Of a DNA stretch of 64,000 nucleotides, positions 17,886-25,979 are shown one piece after another. Each line of letters begins with the position of its first letter. Within the stretch, counting starts at the first letter, position 1. A program made the position numbers and the translations under genes. The notes beneath the pieces were generated by a model. The model had not been told where the DNA came from. It worked only from the letters and a program-made list of their open reading frames with translations, and made no database searches. The stretch comes from Hellea sp039977295. GTDB lineage: Bacteria; Pseudomonadota; Alphaproteobacteria; Caulobacterales; Maricaulaceae. The stretch covers positions 1,054,001 through 1,118,000 of the forward strand of contig JBDWDN010000012.1 of the NCBI GenBank assembly GCA_039977295.1. Reading direction: 5' to 3'.

Positions 17886-18569
17886 TTGAGCATCGGGAGA
17901 CAGCTTTATAATTTGCGGCGTAAAATTTGGGGAAAATACGTAATTGACGACCCACGTCCTATAAAGGCTGATTCGCCCTACACATTTTTCCTACCCAGCG
18001 CTGATAAACTAGATGCTTTAGAAGTTGGAGACGGAGTTAAAATCATCATTCGGAGTATACCCGCAGGAATTGACTATGGTGCTGAACGAATGTGGATTAA
18101 TATAACCTCAATTGCAGGAGAAAATATAACGGGTTCTTTGGACAATCGGCCCTTTGACATCCCCCAATTGAAACCTGCAGATATTATCCAATTTAAACGC
18201 TTTCATATCATCGATTACCAATGGAAAAATAAAGAAAAGGAACAACAGTTCCCAGTCGTAAAATCGATTCAACAATGGGGTAGGTGCTTAGTCGACTCTT
18301 GTGTCTTAGAGAGAGGTATTCCTGTAGGGTATTTATATAAAGAAGAGCCTGACATGGATAAAGAAGGAGACAAATATCCTGATAGTGGTTGGCGAATTCG
18401 CGGTGACACAGAAATTATGACTGATGAGGAGAATGAAAACACACAAGCTACATATATCGCGCTTGGCAAGGTTTTAAATGTAGATGACAGTTGGATTCAC
18501 TTAATTGATGAACCCATAGGCTCTAGGTTTTTCAAAAACAAAGAAACAGGAAAGTTTGAACAAGAGTAA
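17886..18569 (+). CDS. DUF2314 plus Imm33/DUF2185-like two-domain protein
   Basis: A 227-residue soluble protein with no signal peptide. Residues about 25-115 resemble DUF2314, with ERMWINITSI and a phenylalanine-rich 'IIQFKRFHIIDYQW' end. Residues about 130-220 resemble the Imm33/DUF2185 domain, with VDSCVLERGIPVGYLYKEE and DSGWRIRGDTE. Imm33 domains occur in polymorphic-toxin immunity proteins but also in proteins with no toxin nearby, and no toxin gene is adjacent here. The frame opens at a TTG only 3 bp after the frmA stop, so it may be cotranscribed with frmA. AT content is higher than in its neighbours, which hints at acquisition. Domain calls are from memory of the families. Confidence 0.6.
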   Translation: MSIGRQLYNLRRKIWGKYVIDDPRPIKADSPYTFFLPSADKLDALEVGDGVKIIIRSIPAGIDYGAERMWINITSIAGENITGSLDNRPFDIPQLKPADIIQFKRFHIIDYQWKNKEKEQQFPVVKSIQQWGRCLVDSCVLERGIPVGYLYKEEPDMDKEGDKYPDSGWRIRGDTEIMTDEENENTQATYIALGKVLNVDDSWIHLIDEPIGSRFFKNKETGKFEQE

Positions 18570-18694
18570 TCTTTAGTAAGCCAGTTTAAATTGAATCCCA
18601 CTCACCCCGTCATTAGTTCGTATTGGAAGATTTCAACGTGATTTGACTCTGTCTGCGAATTACGAGAATTTGAGGACAGATCAGGAGAGACACT

Positions 18695-21037
18695 ATGTTC
18701 ATGCATCTCGCACAGGGAGTGCCTACACCTCAGGCGCCGCAAGCACCAAACCCTATTTTGAATCTTTCTCGGCGCAGCTTTGTCAGCGCGGGGGCAGGAC
18801 TGGCGCTTGCCGTTTCACTCGCAGCCTGCGCACAGAATAAACCCGAAACTTTGGCGCAAGACACCGCCCCTATCCCCGATAACTCCAATGTTGATGTAGG
18901 CCCGCTAGTTCTTATTTCAATTGCGGCGGATGGCCGAACACAAATTACAAATCCGCGCTCTGAGATGGGACAACAAGTCATTACGACAGTCGCTCAAATG
19001 ATTGCGGATGAGCTTGACGTGCCGTGGGATGACCTCGTTATCAAACAAGCGGTTGGCGATAAGAAATATGGCGATCAAAACACGGATGGGTCTACCTCTG
19101 TGCGTAATCACTTTGACCGTTTCCGCATGGCCGGCGCGTCGATGCGTCATATGCTGACCCAAGCCGCCGCTAATCAATGGGGCGTCGATATTTCGGAGTG
19201 TTCAAGCGAGCTTGGCGTTATCAGCCATAACTCGGGCAAGACCCTCACTTACGGCGACGTCGCCGAGGCCGCAGGCAAATTAGACGTTCCTTCTGAGGAG
19301 GCGGTCACCCTTAAAGCACGCAGTGACTGGCGCTATATTGGCAAAGACAAACCCTCTTACACCATCCCAGATATTATTCGCGGCAAAGGCACTTACGGTA
19401 TTGATGTCAGAGTGCCCGATATGCTCTATGCCGTCGTTGCGCGTCCGCCTGCTCTTTTTGGTAAAGTCAAAAGCCTTGACGACACTGCCGCGCTGGCCGT
19501 GCCCGGCGTCACCAAAGTTATCAAGATGAAAGAGCCCCAAGGCGAAGCGCCCAGCTTTCAGCAGCTAGGCGGCGTTGCCGTAATCGCAACCGATACATGG
19601 GCCGCGATCCAAGGCCGCGAAGCGCTCGAAATTGAATGGGAGGCTGGCCCGCATTCTGGGTATAACTCCAAAGCCTATGCCGCAGACCTTATGGCGACGG
19701 CGCGAAAGCCCGGCGAAACGAAACTTAAACGCGGCGATGTTACGGCCGCCTTAAAATCTGCAGCTAAGACTGTGACAGCAGAGTATTATGCCCCTCACCT
19801 TTCGCAGTCGCCCATGGAACCACCCGCCGCCACGGCGCGCTGGGACGGCGATAACGTCGAATGTTGGTCGTGTACGCAAAACCCGCAAGCGGCGCGTAGC
19901 ACGGTCGCGCAAATTTGCGGCGTTCCCGAAGATAACGTCACGGTTCACGTAACCTTGTTGGGCGGCGGCTTTGGCCGCAAATCTAAGCCTGACTATGTAG
20001 TCGAGGCGGCGCTTATCGCCCGCGAAGTCGGCGCGCCCGTAAAAGTCACTTGGACGCGCGAAGATGATGTGCGCCACGGATATTTTCATTCTGTCTCTGC
20101 GCAATACATGCAAGGCGGGTTGGACAATGACGGCAAGGTTACCTCCATTCTTCACCGAACAGTATTTCCGTCTATCAATTCCACTTTTGGCCCCGCCGAC
20201 CAAGGGTCTGATTTCGAGCTTTCACTCGGCGCTACTGATAACCCTTGGAATGTCCCAAATATGCAAGTCGAAGTCGGTAAGGCGGACGCCCATATTCGTA
20301 TTGGGTGGCTACGCTCCGTCGCGAATGTCTATCATGTTTTCGCTAACCAAAGCTTTGCCGCAGAATTGGCGCATGCTGCGGGTAAAGACCAGAAGGACTT
20401 TCTGACTGACCTTATCGGCCCCGACCGCAATATAGATTTTTCCAAAGACGGCGTAACTTATCCCAATTACGGATCTTCACTAGAAAACTACCCCGTCGAT
20501 ACAAAGCGTCTCAAAGCTACGCTAAACAAAGCCGCCGCAATGGCAAAATGGGGCCGAGATGTTCCGAAAGGCCACGGCCTCGGCATTGCCGTTCATCGCT
20601 CATTCCTATCCTATGTCGCAACAGCCATTGAAGTCGCGGTGGATGAGGACAGAAACATCACCTTCCCCGGTATTTGGATCGCCGTCGATGCGGGAACGGT
20701 TGTGAGTCCAGATAACACAAAATCGCAAATGGAGGGCGGCACATTATTTGGAATTTCCAACGCCCTTTACGGAGAGGTCACCGCCACAAACGGCGTGGTT
20801 GATCAAAGTAACTTCCCAGATTGGCGCGTTATGCGCATGGCTGAAGCTCCGCATGTCTTCGAGACACATATAATGGAGAGCGACGCGCCCCCTGGCGGCG
20901 TCGGCGAACCGGGTACGCCGCCTGCGGCCCCGGCTTTAGCCAATGCGATTTTCGCGGCTACGGGGCAACGTCTGCGCACGCTTCCGCTACTCGGCCAAAA
21001 CAACGCGCTCGATATGAGCAAAACTGGAGAGGGCTAG
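18695..21037 (+). CDS. Molybdopterin-binding subunit of a xanthine-oxidase-family hydroxylase (isoquinoline 1-oxidoreductase beta-like)
   Basis: A 780-residue large subunit of an aldehyde/heterocycle hydroxylase that carries the molybdenum-cytosine dinucleotide cofactor. The N-terminus has a twin-arginine signal (LSRRSFVSAG, then a hydrophobic stretch ending LAACA), so the enzyme is exported folded and may be anchored as a lipoprotein at that Cys. LGGGFGRKSKPDYVVEA is a conserved cofactor-binding block, and the catalytic-type Glu lies in GVGEPGTPPAAPALANA near the C-terminus. Its Fe-S partner begins 3 bp after the stop. There is no FAD subunit, which is typical of the IorAB type that passes electrons to a cytochrome c. 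The substrate is unknown. Confidence 0.88.
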   Translation: MFMHLAQGVPTPQAPQAPNPILNLSRRSFVSAGAGLALAVSLAACAQNKPETLAQDTAPIPDNSNVDVGPLVLISIAADGRTQITNPRSEMGQQVITTVAQMIADELDVPWDDLVIKQAVGDKKYGDQNTDGSTSVRNHFDRFRMAGASMRHMLTQAAANQWGVDISECSSELGVISHNSGKTLTYGDVAEAAGKLDVPSEEAVTLKARSDWRYIGKDKPSYTIPDIIRGKGTYGIDVRVPDMLYAVVARPPALFGKVKSLDDTAALAVPGVTKVIKMKEPQGEAPSFQQLGGVAVIATDTWAAIQGREALEIEWEAGPHSGYNSKAYAADLMATARKPGETKLKRGDVTAALKSAAKTVTAEYYAPHLSQSPMEPPAATARWDGDNVECWSCTQNPQAARSTVAQICGVPEDNVTVHVTLLGGGFGRKSKPDYVVEAALIAREVGAPVKVTWTREDDVRHGYFHSVSAQYMQGGLDNDGKVTSILHRTVFPSINSTFGPADQGSDFELSLGATDNPWNVPNMQVEVGKADAHIRIGWLRSVANVYHVFANQSFAAELAHAAGKDQKDFLTDLIGPDRNIDFSKDGVTYPNYGSSLENYPVDTKRLKATLNKAAAMAKWGRDVPKGHGLGIAVHRSFLSYVATAIEVAVDEDRNITFPGIWIAVDAGTVVSPDNTKSQMEGGTLFGISNALYGEVTATNGVVDQSNFPDWRVMRMAEAPHVFETHIMESDAPPGGVGEPGTPPAAPALANAIFAATGQRLRTLPLLGQNNALDMSKTGEG

Positions 21038-21040
21038 ACC

Positions 21041-21496
21041 ATGGCGATTACATTAAAAATCAACGGTAAAAACAAAACAGTCACAGCCCCAGAAGGCACG
21101 CCGCTTCTTTGGGTGTTGCGCGATCATTTGGGTATGACGGGTACGAAATTTGGCTGCGGCGTGGCGCAATGCGGCGCCTGTACCGTCCATGTTGACGGCG
21201 CGCCTATCCGCTCTTGCATCACAACTTATGAAGATGTTGAGGGCTCAGACGTTGTCACAATCGAAGGGGCAAGCGGCAAAGTCGCAGATGCCATTCGCAG
21301 TGCTTGGGAAGAACTCGCCGTTCCGCAATGTGGATACTGTCAGGCAGGTCAGATTATGAGCGCGACAGCGTTGCTCGAAACCAATAAAAGTCCGACAGAT
21401 GAAGATATTGACGCGGCAATGTCAGGAAATATCTGCCGATGCGCGACCTATGTGCGGATTCGTAAAGCGATTAAAGACGCAGCAAAGGCGGTTTAG
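21041..21496 (+). CDS. (2Fe-2S)-binding subunit of the same molybdenum hydroxylase
   Basis: A 151-residue small subunit with two iron-sulfur centres. The plant-ferredoxin-like cluster is held by CGVAQCGACTVH and the later C in RSCITT. The second, helical-domain cluster is held by CGYCQAGQ and ICRCATY. It relays electrons from the molybdenum site of the preceding subunit. It has no export signal of its own and would leave the cell by hitch-hiking on the Tat signal of its partner. The order large-then-small is the reverse of the usual iorA-iorB order. Confidence 0.93.
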   Translation: MAITLKINGKNKTVTAPEGTPLLWVLRDHLGMTGTKFGCGVAQCGACTVHVDGAPIRSCITTYEDVEGSDVVTIEGASGKVADAIRSAWEELAVPQCGYCQAGQIMSATALLETNKSPTDEDIDAAMSGNICRCATYVRIRKAIKDAAKAV

Positions 21497-21501
21497 CGCG
21501 A

Positions 21502-21786
21502 TTACTGTCTTGGCTCTTCGCCAGCCCATTTCGGAATATTTTCCCTTATTTCAGCGAAAACAATCCCAGCGGAATAAATGCGGCCAGCTTCAATATCTTG
21601 GCTAGCCCTTTTTAAGCTTTCCTCAAGTGAATGTTGAGGCTTAAAGATCGCTAGCCTGTAGCAATCATCGACCACAAATACACCAACCCGGTGCCCGTGT
21701 TTTGTGATTGCCACAGGTCCACCTTGTGCCCTATCCAGTAGCTGTCCTAATTTATGTCTTGCTTCTTTCGCTGTCATTTTTTGCAT
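21502..21786 (-). CDS. Phd/YefM-type antitoxin-like protein without adjacent toxin
   Basis: A 94-residue protein whose N-terminal half (MTAKEARHKLGQLLDRAQ, GPVAITKHGHRVGVFV) is the Phd/YefM DNA-binding fold. Such proteins repress their own promoter and neutralise a toxin such as Doc, YoeB or a PIN nuclease through their C-terminus. Here the C-terminus is QHSLEESLKRASQDIEAGRI followed by a 28-residue tail. Downstream on the same strand the next sequence is the 3' end of the opposite-strand Fe-S gene, only 6 bp away, so no toxin follows; upstream is the fghA gene on the other strand. It is an orphan or has acquired another role. Confidence 0.75.
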   Translation of the reverse strand: MQKMTAKEARHKLGQLLDRAQGGPVAITKHGHRVGVFVVDDCYRLAIFKPQHSLEESLKRASQDIEAGRIYSAGIVFAEIRENIPKWAGEEPRQ

Positions 21787-21838
21787 GCGGCCAACATTTC
21801 ACATTTTTGGACAAAAGACAGTTTAGACAAGGTGAATT

Positions 21839-22666
21839 ATGAAAACCATATCTACCAATAGAATGCATGGCGGGGTTCAAGCTATTTATGAGCACCGCTC
21901 GGATGCGTGTGATTGCGACATGCGGGTAGCGGTGTTTACGCCCGAAGGCGCTGAAAACGCCCCCGCCCTGATTTGGCTATCGGGCCTTACCTGTACAGAA
22001 CAGAATTTTGTCACAAAAGCCGGCGCGCAGCGTATGGCGGCCGAGCTTGGAATGGTGCTCATCGCGCCTGACACCTCGCCGCGGGGTGATCATGTGCCGG
22101 ATACTGAGGATAGATATGATTTTGGCAAAGGGGCAGGATTTTACCTCGACGCCACCGTCATGCCGTGGATGGAAAATTATTCCATGGAAACCTACATCCG
22201 TGATGAGCTTCCGTTCTGGATTAAAGAGAGCCTTCCGCAGGTCGATACGCAGCGTATGGGTATTTTTGGTCATTCTATGGGGGGGCACGGCGCCTTAACG
22301 CTCCATTTGAAAAACCCAACCTTATTCAAAACCTGCTCTGCCTTTTCTCCTATTGTTGCGCCAACTCAAGTGCCGTGGGGACGTAAAGCCTTTGAAGGCT
22401 ATTTGGGTGACGTAGAGAGTGCGTGGTCAAAATATGACGCGACCGAGCTTGTCATGAAACAGCCGTCGGAGGCCCATATTCTCATTGATCAAGGCACTGA
22501 TGATGAGTTCCTGATGGAGCATTTAAAACCAGAGATCTTTGATATTGCTTGCCAGAAAATGGGTCAAAGTCTGACATTACGGATGCAAGACGGCTATGAT
22601 CATAGCTATTACTTCATCGCCAGTTTCATTGAAGACCATATAAAATGGCATGCCAAGAGTTTATAG
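21839..22666 (+). CDS. fghA: S-formylglutathione hydrolase
   Basis: It hydrolyses S-formylglutathione to formate and glutathione, the step after FrmA. The 275-residue esterase-D fold has its nucleophile at S146 in GIFGHSMGGHGAL, with the acid in LIDQGTDDEF and the histidine in DGYDHSYYF. The N-terminal LSGLTCTEQNFVTKAG is diagnostic for this family. It is convergent with the QEGLA gene, 6 bp apart. The antitoxin-like gene is divergent 52 bp upstream. Confidence 0.96.
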   Translation: MKTISTNRMHGGVQAIYEHRSDACDCDMRVAVFTPEGAENAPALIWLSGLTCTEQNFVTKAGAQRMAAELGMVLIAPDTSPRGDHVPDTEDRYDFGKGAGFYLDATVMPWMENYSMETYIRDELPFWIKESLPQVDTQRMGIFGHSMGGHGALTLHLKNPTLFKTCSAFSPIVAPTQVPWGRKAFEGYLGDVESAWSKYDATELVMKQPSEAHILIDQGTDDEFLMEHLKPEIFDIACQKMGQSLTLRMQDGYDHSYYFIASFIEDHIKWHAKSL

Positions 22667-22672
22667 GCTCTC

Positions 22673-23959
22673 TCACCGCGCAAACTCCCATACGACGGGT
22701 ACGTCCTTTAACGCATCCTCATAATAAGCTTGGAAGCCCGGCATCTTCACTTGATTGAGAAAGCTGGAATAGGCCATGTAGCTCACCAAAAAGCGTAGAT
22801 CTTTGGCCCAAGGCGGCATGAATTGGGGCGGAGTTAAACGCTTGGCGCTCGCCAGCTGCGCAAGGGCGGGTACATCTTCTAAGTCCATCTTTCCGCAGAA
22901 GAGAATACGAATTAAGTCCGCGCGGCCCATCTTGACTACGGTGCGCATGAAATTATGTACGCGCAGTAAGCCGTTGAGATAGACCATGTCTTTGGTAAAA
23001 GGCGCGCCGCCGCCAATAACGCCGCCCCGGAAAACGCGGCGTGTATTCTCAAAAGCTTGGTCTGGATCGACCAGACGTTCATTATAAAATTCAAAAACAT
23101 CTTTAAAATCTGCGCCATCAACCGACATTTGAATCGCAATTACGCGGTCAGATAAACGTCTGAACCTTTGGGGATCCATTGCGCCGCTAATTATTTCGGC
23201 AAAGACGGCAAGGCCTTCTTGAATTTCTGTTGTGCCAGCATGGGCGCGGCCTAATATCTTGAAGTGTTTTTGTCCCTGCCCGTTCAGTCCAGTAGCAGCG
23301 TGAATGAGCGCCTCATGCTGCAGCAGTTGCTCAATATCACGCTCTGTAAAGGCTGCACTAGACCGAACGCGTATCCGCTTCGAGCCCGCGACAGCTTTAG
23401 CCGAAAGGGTGGGTGATAAGATAACTTTAGGCGCGGAGGCTCCGAAATGGCGCTCAAGCTTTTGCTCAAGCTCCGCCGCAAATTCTTGCGACGTTAGATG
23501 CACTTCATAGCCTTCGACAACCAGTTTGGAAAAATCGAGCCCGTCTAGTGCCGAGTCCATATGTTTTGCCAAATCAATAACGCGCGTCGTCTTATCCATC
23601 ATATATTGGGAGGGCTGCCCATATAAAACCTTTGAATGCTCAAAAAATTCAGGCGTGCCGCGCGAAGAAATAAGGTGCGTTGTCGTCTCCAATGTATTCG
23701 ACAATCTCCGGAGCCATTCATATACAACATGATCATCCGTATCGATTAAGGCTCTCGCAGATGCAATAAGGTCCGTTGCCTTAGAAACATCAATTTTAGC
23801 ATATTTCGGGTTAGGCAATTTACCCTTAGCTAAAAACCGCTCTTTCTGCGGGGCTGTCCACTCTACCGATGATAATATCCGCATAGATTTAGACGCCAAG
23901 TTCAGCGCCTTACCAGCCTTCCTGGCCGTCGCCATCTGATTTTTTGACATGGGGTTCAT
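22673..23959 (-). CDS. QEGLA-motif (DUF1704, KIAA0895/MATCAP-like) metallopeptidase-fold protein
   Basis: A 428-residue protein of the family named in bacteria for its QEGLA motif and loosely linked to flavohaemoglobin expression; eukaryotic relatives include the tubulin carboxypeptidase MATCAP. Visible zinc-site residues are H215, E216 and H220 in QHEALIHAATG and E248 in EIQEGLAVFAE, which fits an HExxxH-type metalloprotease. The bacterial substrate is unknown. No signal peptide or membrane segment is present, so it should be cytoplasmic. It ends 6 bp from the convergent fghA gene, and 43 bp separates its start from the regulator gene at 24003. Confidence 0.85.
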   Translation of the reverse strand: MNPMSKNQMATARKAGKALNLASKSMRILSSVEWTAPQKERFLAKGKLPNPKYAKIDVSKATDLIASARALIDTDDHVVYEWLRRLSNTLETTTHLISSRGTPEFFEHSKVLYGQPSQYMMDKTTRVIDLAKHMDSALDGLDFSKLVVEGYEVHLTSQEFAAELEQKLERHFGASAPKVILSPTLSAKAVAGSKRIRVRSSAAFTERDIEQLLQHEALIHAATGLNGQGQKHFKILGRAHAGTTEIQEGLAVFAEIISGAMDPQRFRRLSDRVIAIQMSVDGADFKDVFEFYNERLVDPDQAFENTRRVFRGGVIGGGAPFTKDMVYLNGLLRVHNFMRTVVKMGRADLIRILFCGKMDLEDVPALAQLASAKRLTPPQFMPPWAKDLRFLVSYMAYSSFLNQVKMPGFQAYYEDALKDVPVVWEFAR

Positions 23960-24002
23960 AGGCGTAGTCGTGGCAAAGCAGAGCGGATTTGTCCATCATT
24001 AA

Positions 24003-25709
24003 CTAGGGTTTTTTATGATCATTCATGCTGCGTATCACTTTGAAAACATCTTCGAAATGTGTCAAATTTTGATATGTTCCTGCGCCTTCAATATAAACAA
24101 TTTTTGAACTAGGAACCGCGTTTTTGTAACGCATGACGGCTTCAGGTGGCTGATCCGTATTGTCTTCTCCAAGAACAATAGTGACAGGTATTTTTAACTG
24201 CTTAGCGTCCTCTGTCCAATCTTGATGAATAGAAGGCAGGTCTTCTGAGAATGCCCAAATACCCTGCTGAGTTAAGAATTTGAAACGGTCTTCTACAAGG
24301 CGGTAAACGTCTTTGTCTTTCAAGGCTAATTGATCGACCCGGTTCATTTTATCAAGGCTCCCAATAAACAAATCAGACCGCCCAGAATCAATGAGGGCCT
24401 TGCCTAACCTCGCTAAATAAGGCGCCGCTTTGGGAGCATGAATGGATGTCTTGATAAGCGTGCGATAGCGAGGTGAAAGAACATTCACATATTCAGGGCT
24501 CCAAACTGGAACTGCGCCGCTTAACACCAACCCTTTTATCCTTGCGTCTTTCAAGGCTAAGCGCTGCGCGATGGCCCCTGCCCAACCCGTTAATAAAACA
24601 ACGTTATTCGCATTAATACTATCTAACACTTCAACCAGGTCTTTTACAGATTCATCAATGACATTGATTGTATCTTTCTGACGATTGAGGTCAGATTTAC
24701 CAAAACCTGCGCGGCACGGAGAGATCATACGATAGCCGTGCCTTACGAGATCCTGGCTCGCTTTTTCGGTGAATTCGACGCCGCTTATAAGAGAGTGCAA
24801 TTGAAGAATAATCTGCCCATTGGGATGACCTTGCTCGAAACATTGCATCCTTCGGCCATCGCGTAACGTTATCGAAGTCTCCCGCACTGTAACGCTGTTG
24901 AGGCTACCAACGTCTTCTGTTCGTTTGATCTGACTCATTGCAGACGTTGCGCGTAATCCCATGGATATAAACTTTCGTACAATGTCGGGAATATCGTTAG
25001 CATTCATTTTGTTTTTAATATTTACGATCTGCGTTCGAACGGCTGTGATTTTCACATCCCGCAAAGCCGCGACTTCTTTGGGCGTTTTCCCGGCAGCAAG
25101 TAACCCTGCCACCTGTGTCTCAGCAGTTGAAAGCCCCAAGGACTCACCAATCACATTACGGCTTTCGGAACTTAGACTTGTCTCAGAGGACGTAATTAAA
25201 AAATGCTGATGGGAGGTTCCTGGAGAGTCTCTATCAATAACGATGGAAGATACAAACCATGTTTCCGAAGAGGGTGCGTCATTGCGATGGACTTGGAAAA
25301 AACTATAGCGCCGGTCCTTCTTATTCAACCAGTCCAAAATGTTTTTAACACTCATTTGATTGATGTTTAAGTCTGAAAGGTTTTGGTGTCCGGATGTGAA
25401 ATCAGATGCATCTGCATTACTAGAAATAATGCGTCCGTTTTTATCGATGATGAAGCCGAAACCATAATGGCTTTCAATAATATCTTGGACTTGAGTTTTA
25501 CCTTCATTTGCGACGCGGACTTTACCAAGAATATCCATCGCAATATTTAAGTGGGCAATTATTGGCGTGTTATTAAAGTCAAAGCTGACAGGGTTTCGTT
25601 GAATTTGGGCATCAATATAAGCTTCCCAAAGGGCCTCATATTCCGAAAGACGAATAGGATTCACTGTTGCTGCGTAAAGCTCTCTGATGACGGTATCATC
25701 TTCATTCAC
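24003..25709 (-). CDS. PAS - LuxR HTH - alpha/beta-hydrolase regulator with a dead active site
   Basis: A 568-residue fusion. Residues about 80-170 look like a PAS-type sensor (FGFIIDKNGRIISSNA). Residues about 188-240 are a LuxR-type helix-turn-helix (LSTAETQVAGLLAAGKTPKEVA, then AVRTQIVNIKNKM). Residues about 275-560 are an alpha/beta-hydrolase fold with CRAGFGKSD and a core strand-nucleophile-helix unit. The nucleophile elbow reads G375-W-A377-G-A, so the catalytic Ser is Ala; the usual catalytic His position (GAGH) is T545 in GAGTYQ. The fold may therefore bind a ligand rather than hydrolyse it (inference). The HTH sits in the middle, unlike most LuxR proteins. It is divergent from the RTX gene, with a palindrome between them. 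Confidence 0.88.
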   Translation of the reverse strand: MNEDDTVIRELYAATVNPIRLSEYEALWEAYIDAQIQRNPVSFDFNNTPIIAHLNIAMDILGKVRVANEGKTQVQDIIESHYGFGFIIDKNGRIISSNADASDFTSGHQNLSDLNINQMSVKNILDWLNKKDRRYSFFQVHRNDAPSSETWFVSSIVIDRDSPGTSHQHFLITSSETSLSSESRNVIGESLGLSTAETQVAGLLAAGKTPKEVAALRDVKITAVRTQIVNIKNKMNANDIPDIVRKFISMGLRATSAMSQIKRTEDVGSLNSVTVRETSITLRDGRRMQCFEQGHPNGQIILQLHSLISGVEFTEKASQDLVRHGYRMISPCRAGFGKSDLNRQKDTINVIDESVKDLVEVLDSINANNVVLLTGWAGAIAQRLALKDARIKGLVLSGAVPVWSPEYVNVLSPRYRTLIKTSIHAPKAAPYLARLGKALIDSGRSDLFIGSLDKMNRVDQLALKDKDVYRLVEDRFKFLTQQGIWAFSEDLPSIHQDWTEDAKQLKIPVTIVLGEDNTDQPPEAVMRYKNAVPSSKIVYIEGAGTYQNLTHFEDVFKVIRSMNDHKKP

Positions 25710-25907
25710 AGATTTTGATAAGTTATTTGTCAGCGCCTCGCCCCAATTAAATCAAACGTCCACATAGTCATCCCAAAATTATCGCGCGCATCATAAAATG
25801 TGATGATGCAATCGGTATGCAAATCTATACTCAATGATTTCACATTTGAATATAATGGGGCAAAAATTGTATATTTTCAAAGATATAACTATTTTTTGCA
25901 AGATCGT

Positions 25908-25923
25908 CGTGACGACCGTCACG
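25908..25923. promoter_or_regulatory. Perfect 7-bp inverted repeat in the regulator-RTX intergenic region
   Basis: CGTGACGACCGTCACG consists of two 7-bp arms, CGTGACG and CGTCACG, around AC. It lies 57 bp before the RTX start codon and 199 bp before the regulator start, in otherwise AT-rich DNA. The size and symmetry suit a dimeric LuxR-type HTH, so it is a candidate operator of the regulator at 24003. The symmetry is seen; the binding is inferred. Confidence 0.55.
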
Positions 25924-25979
25924 TTTCGCGAATATTCATTTTTGTAGATTTATTTTATCAGTAACCGGGGATTTTTATT

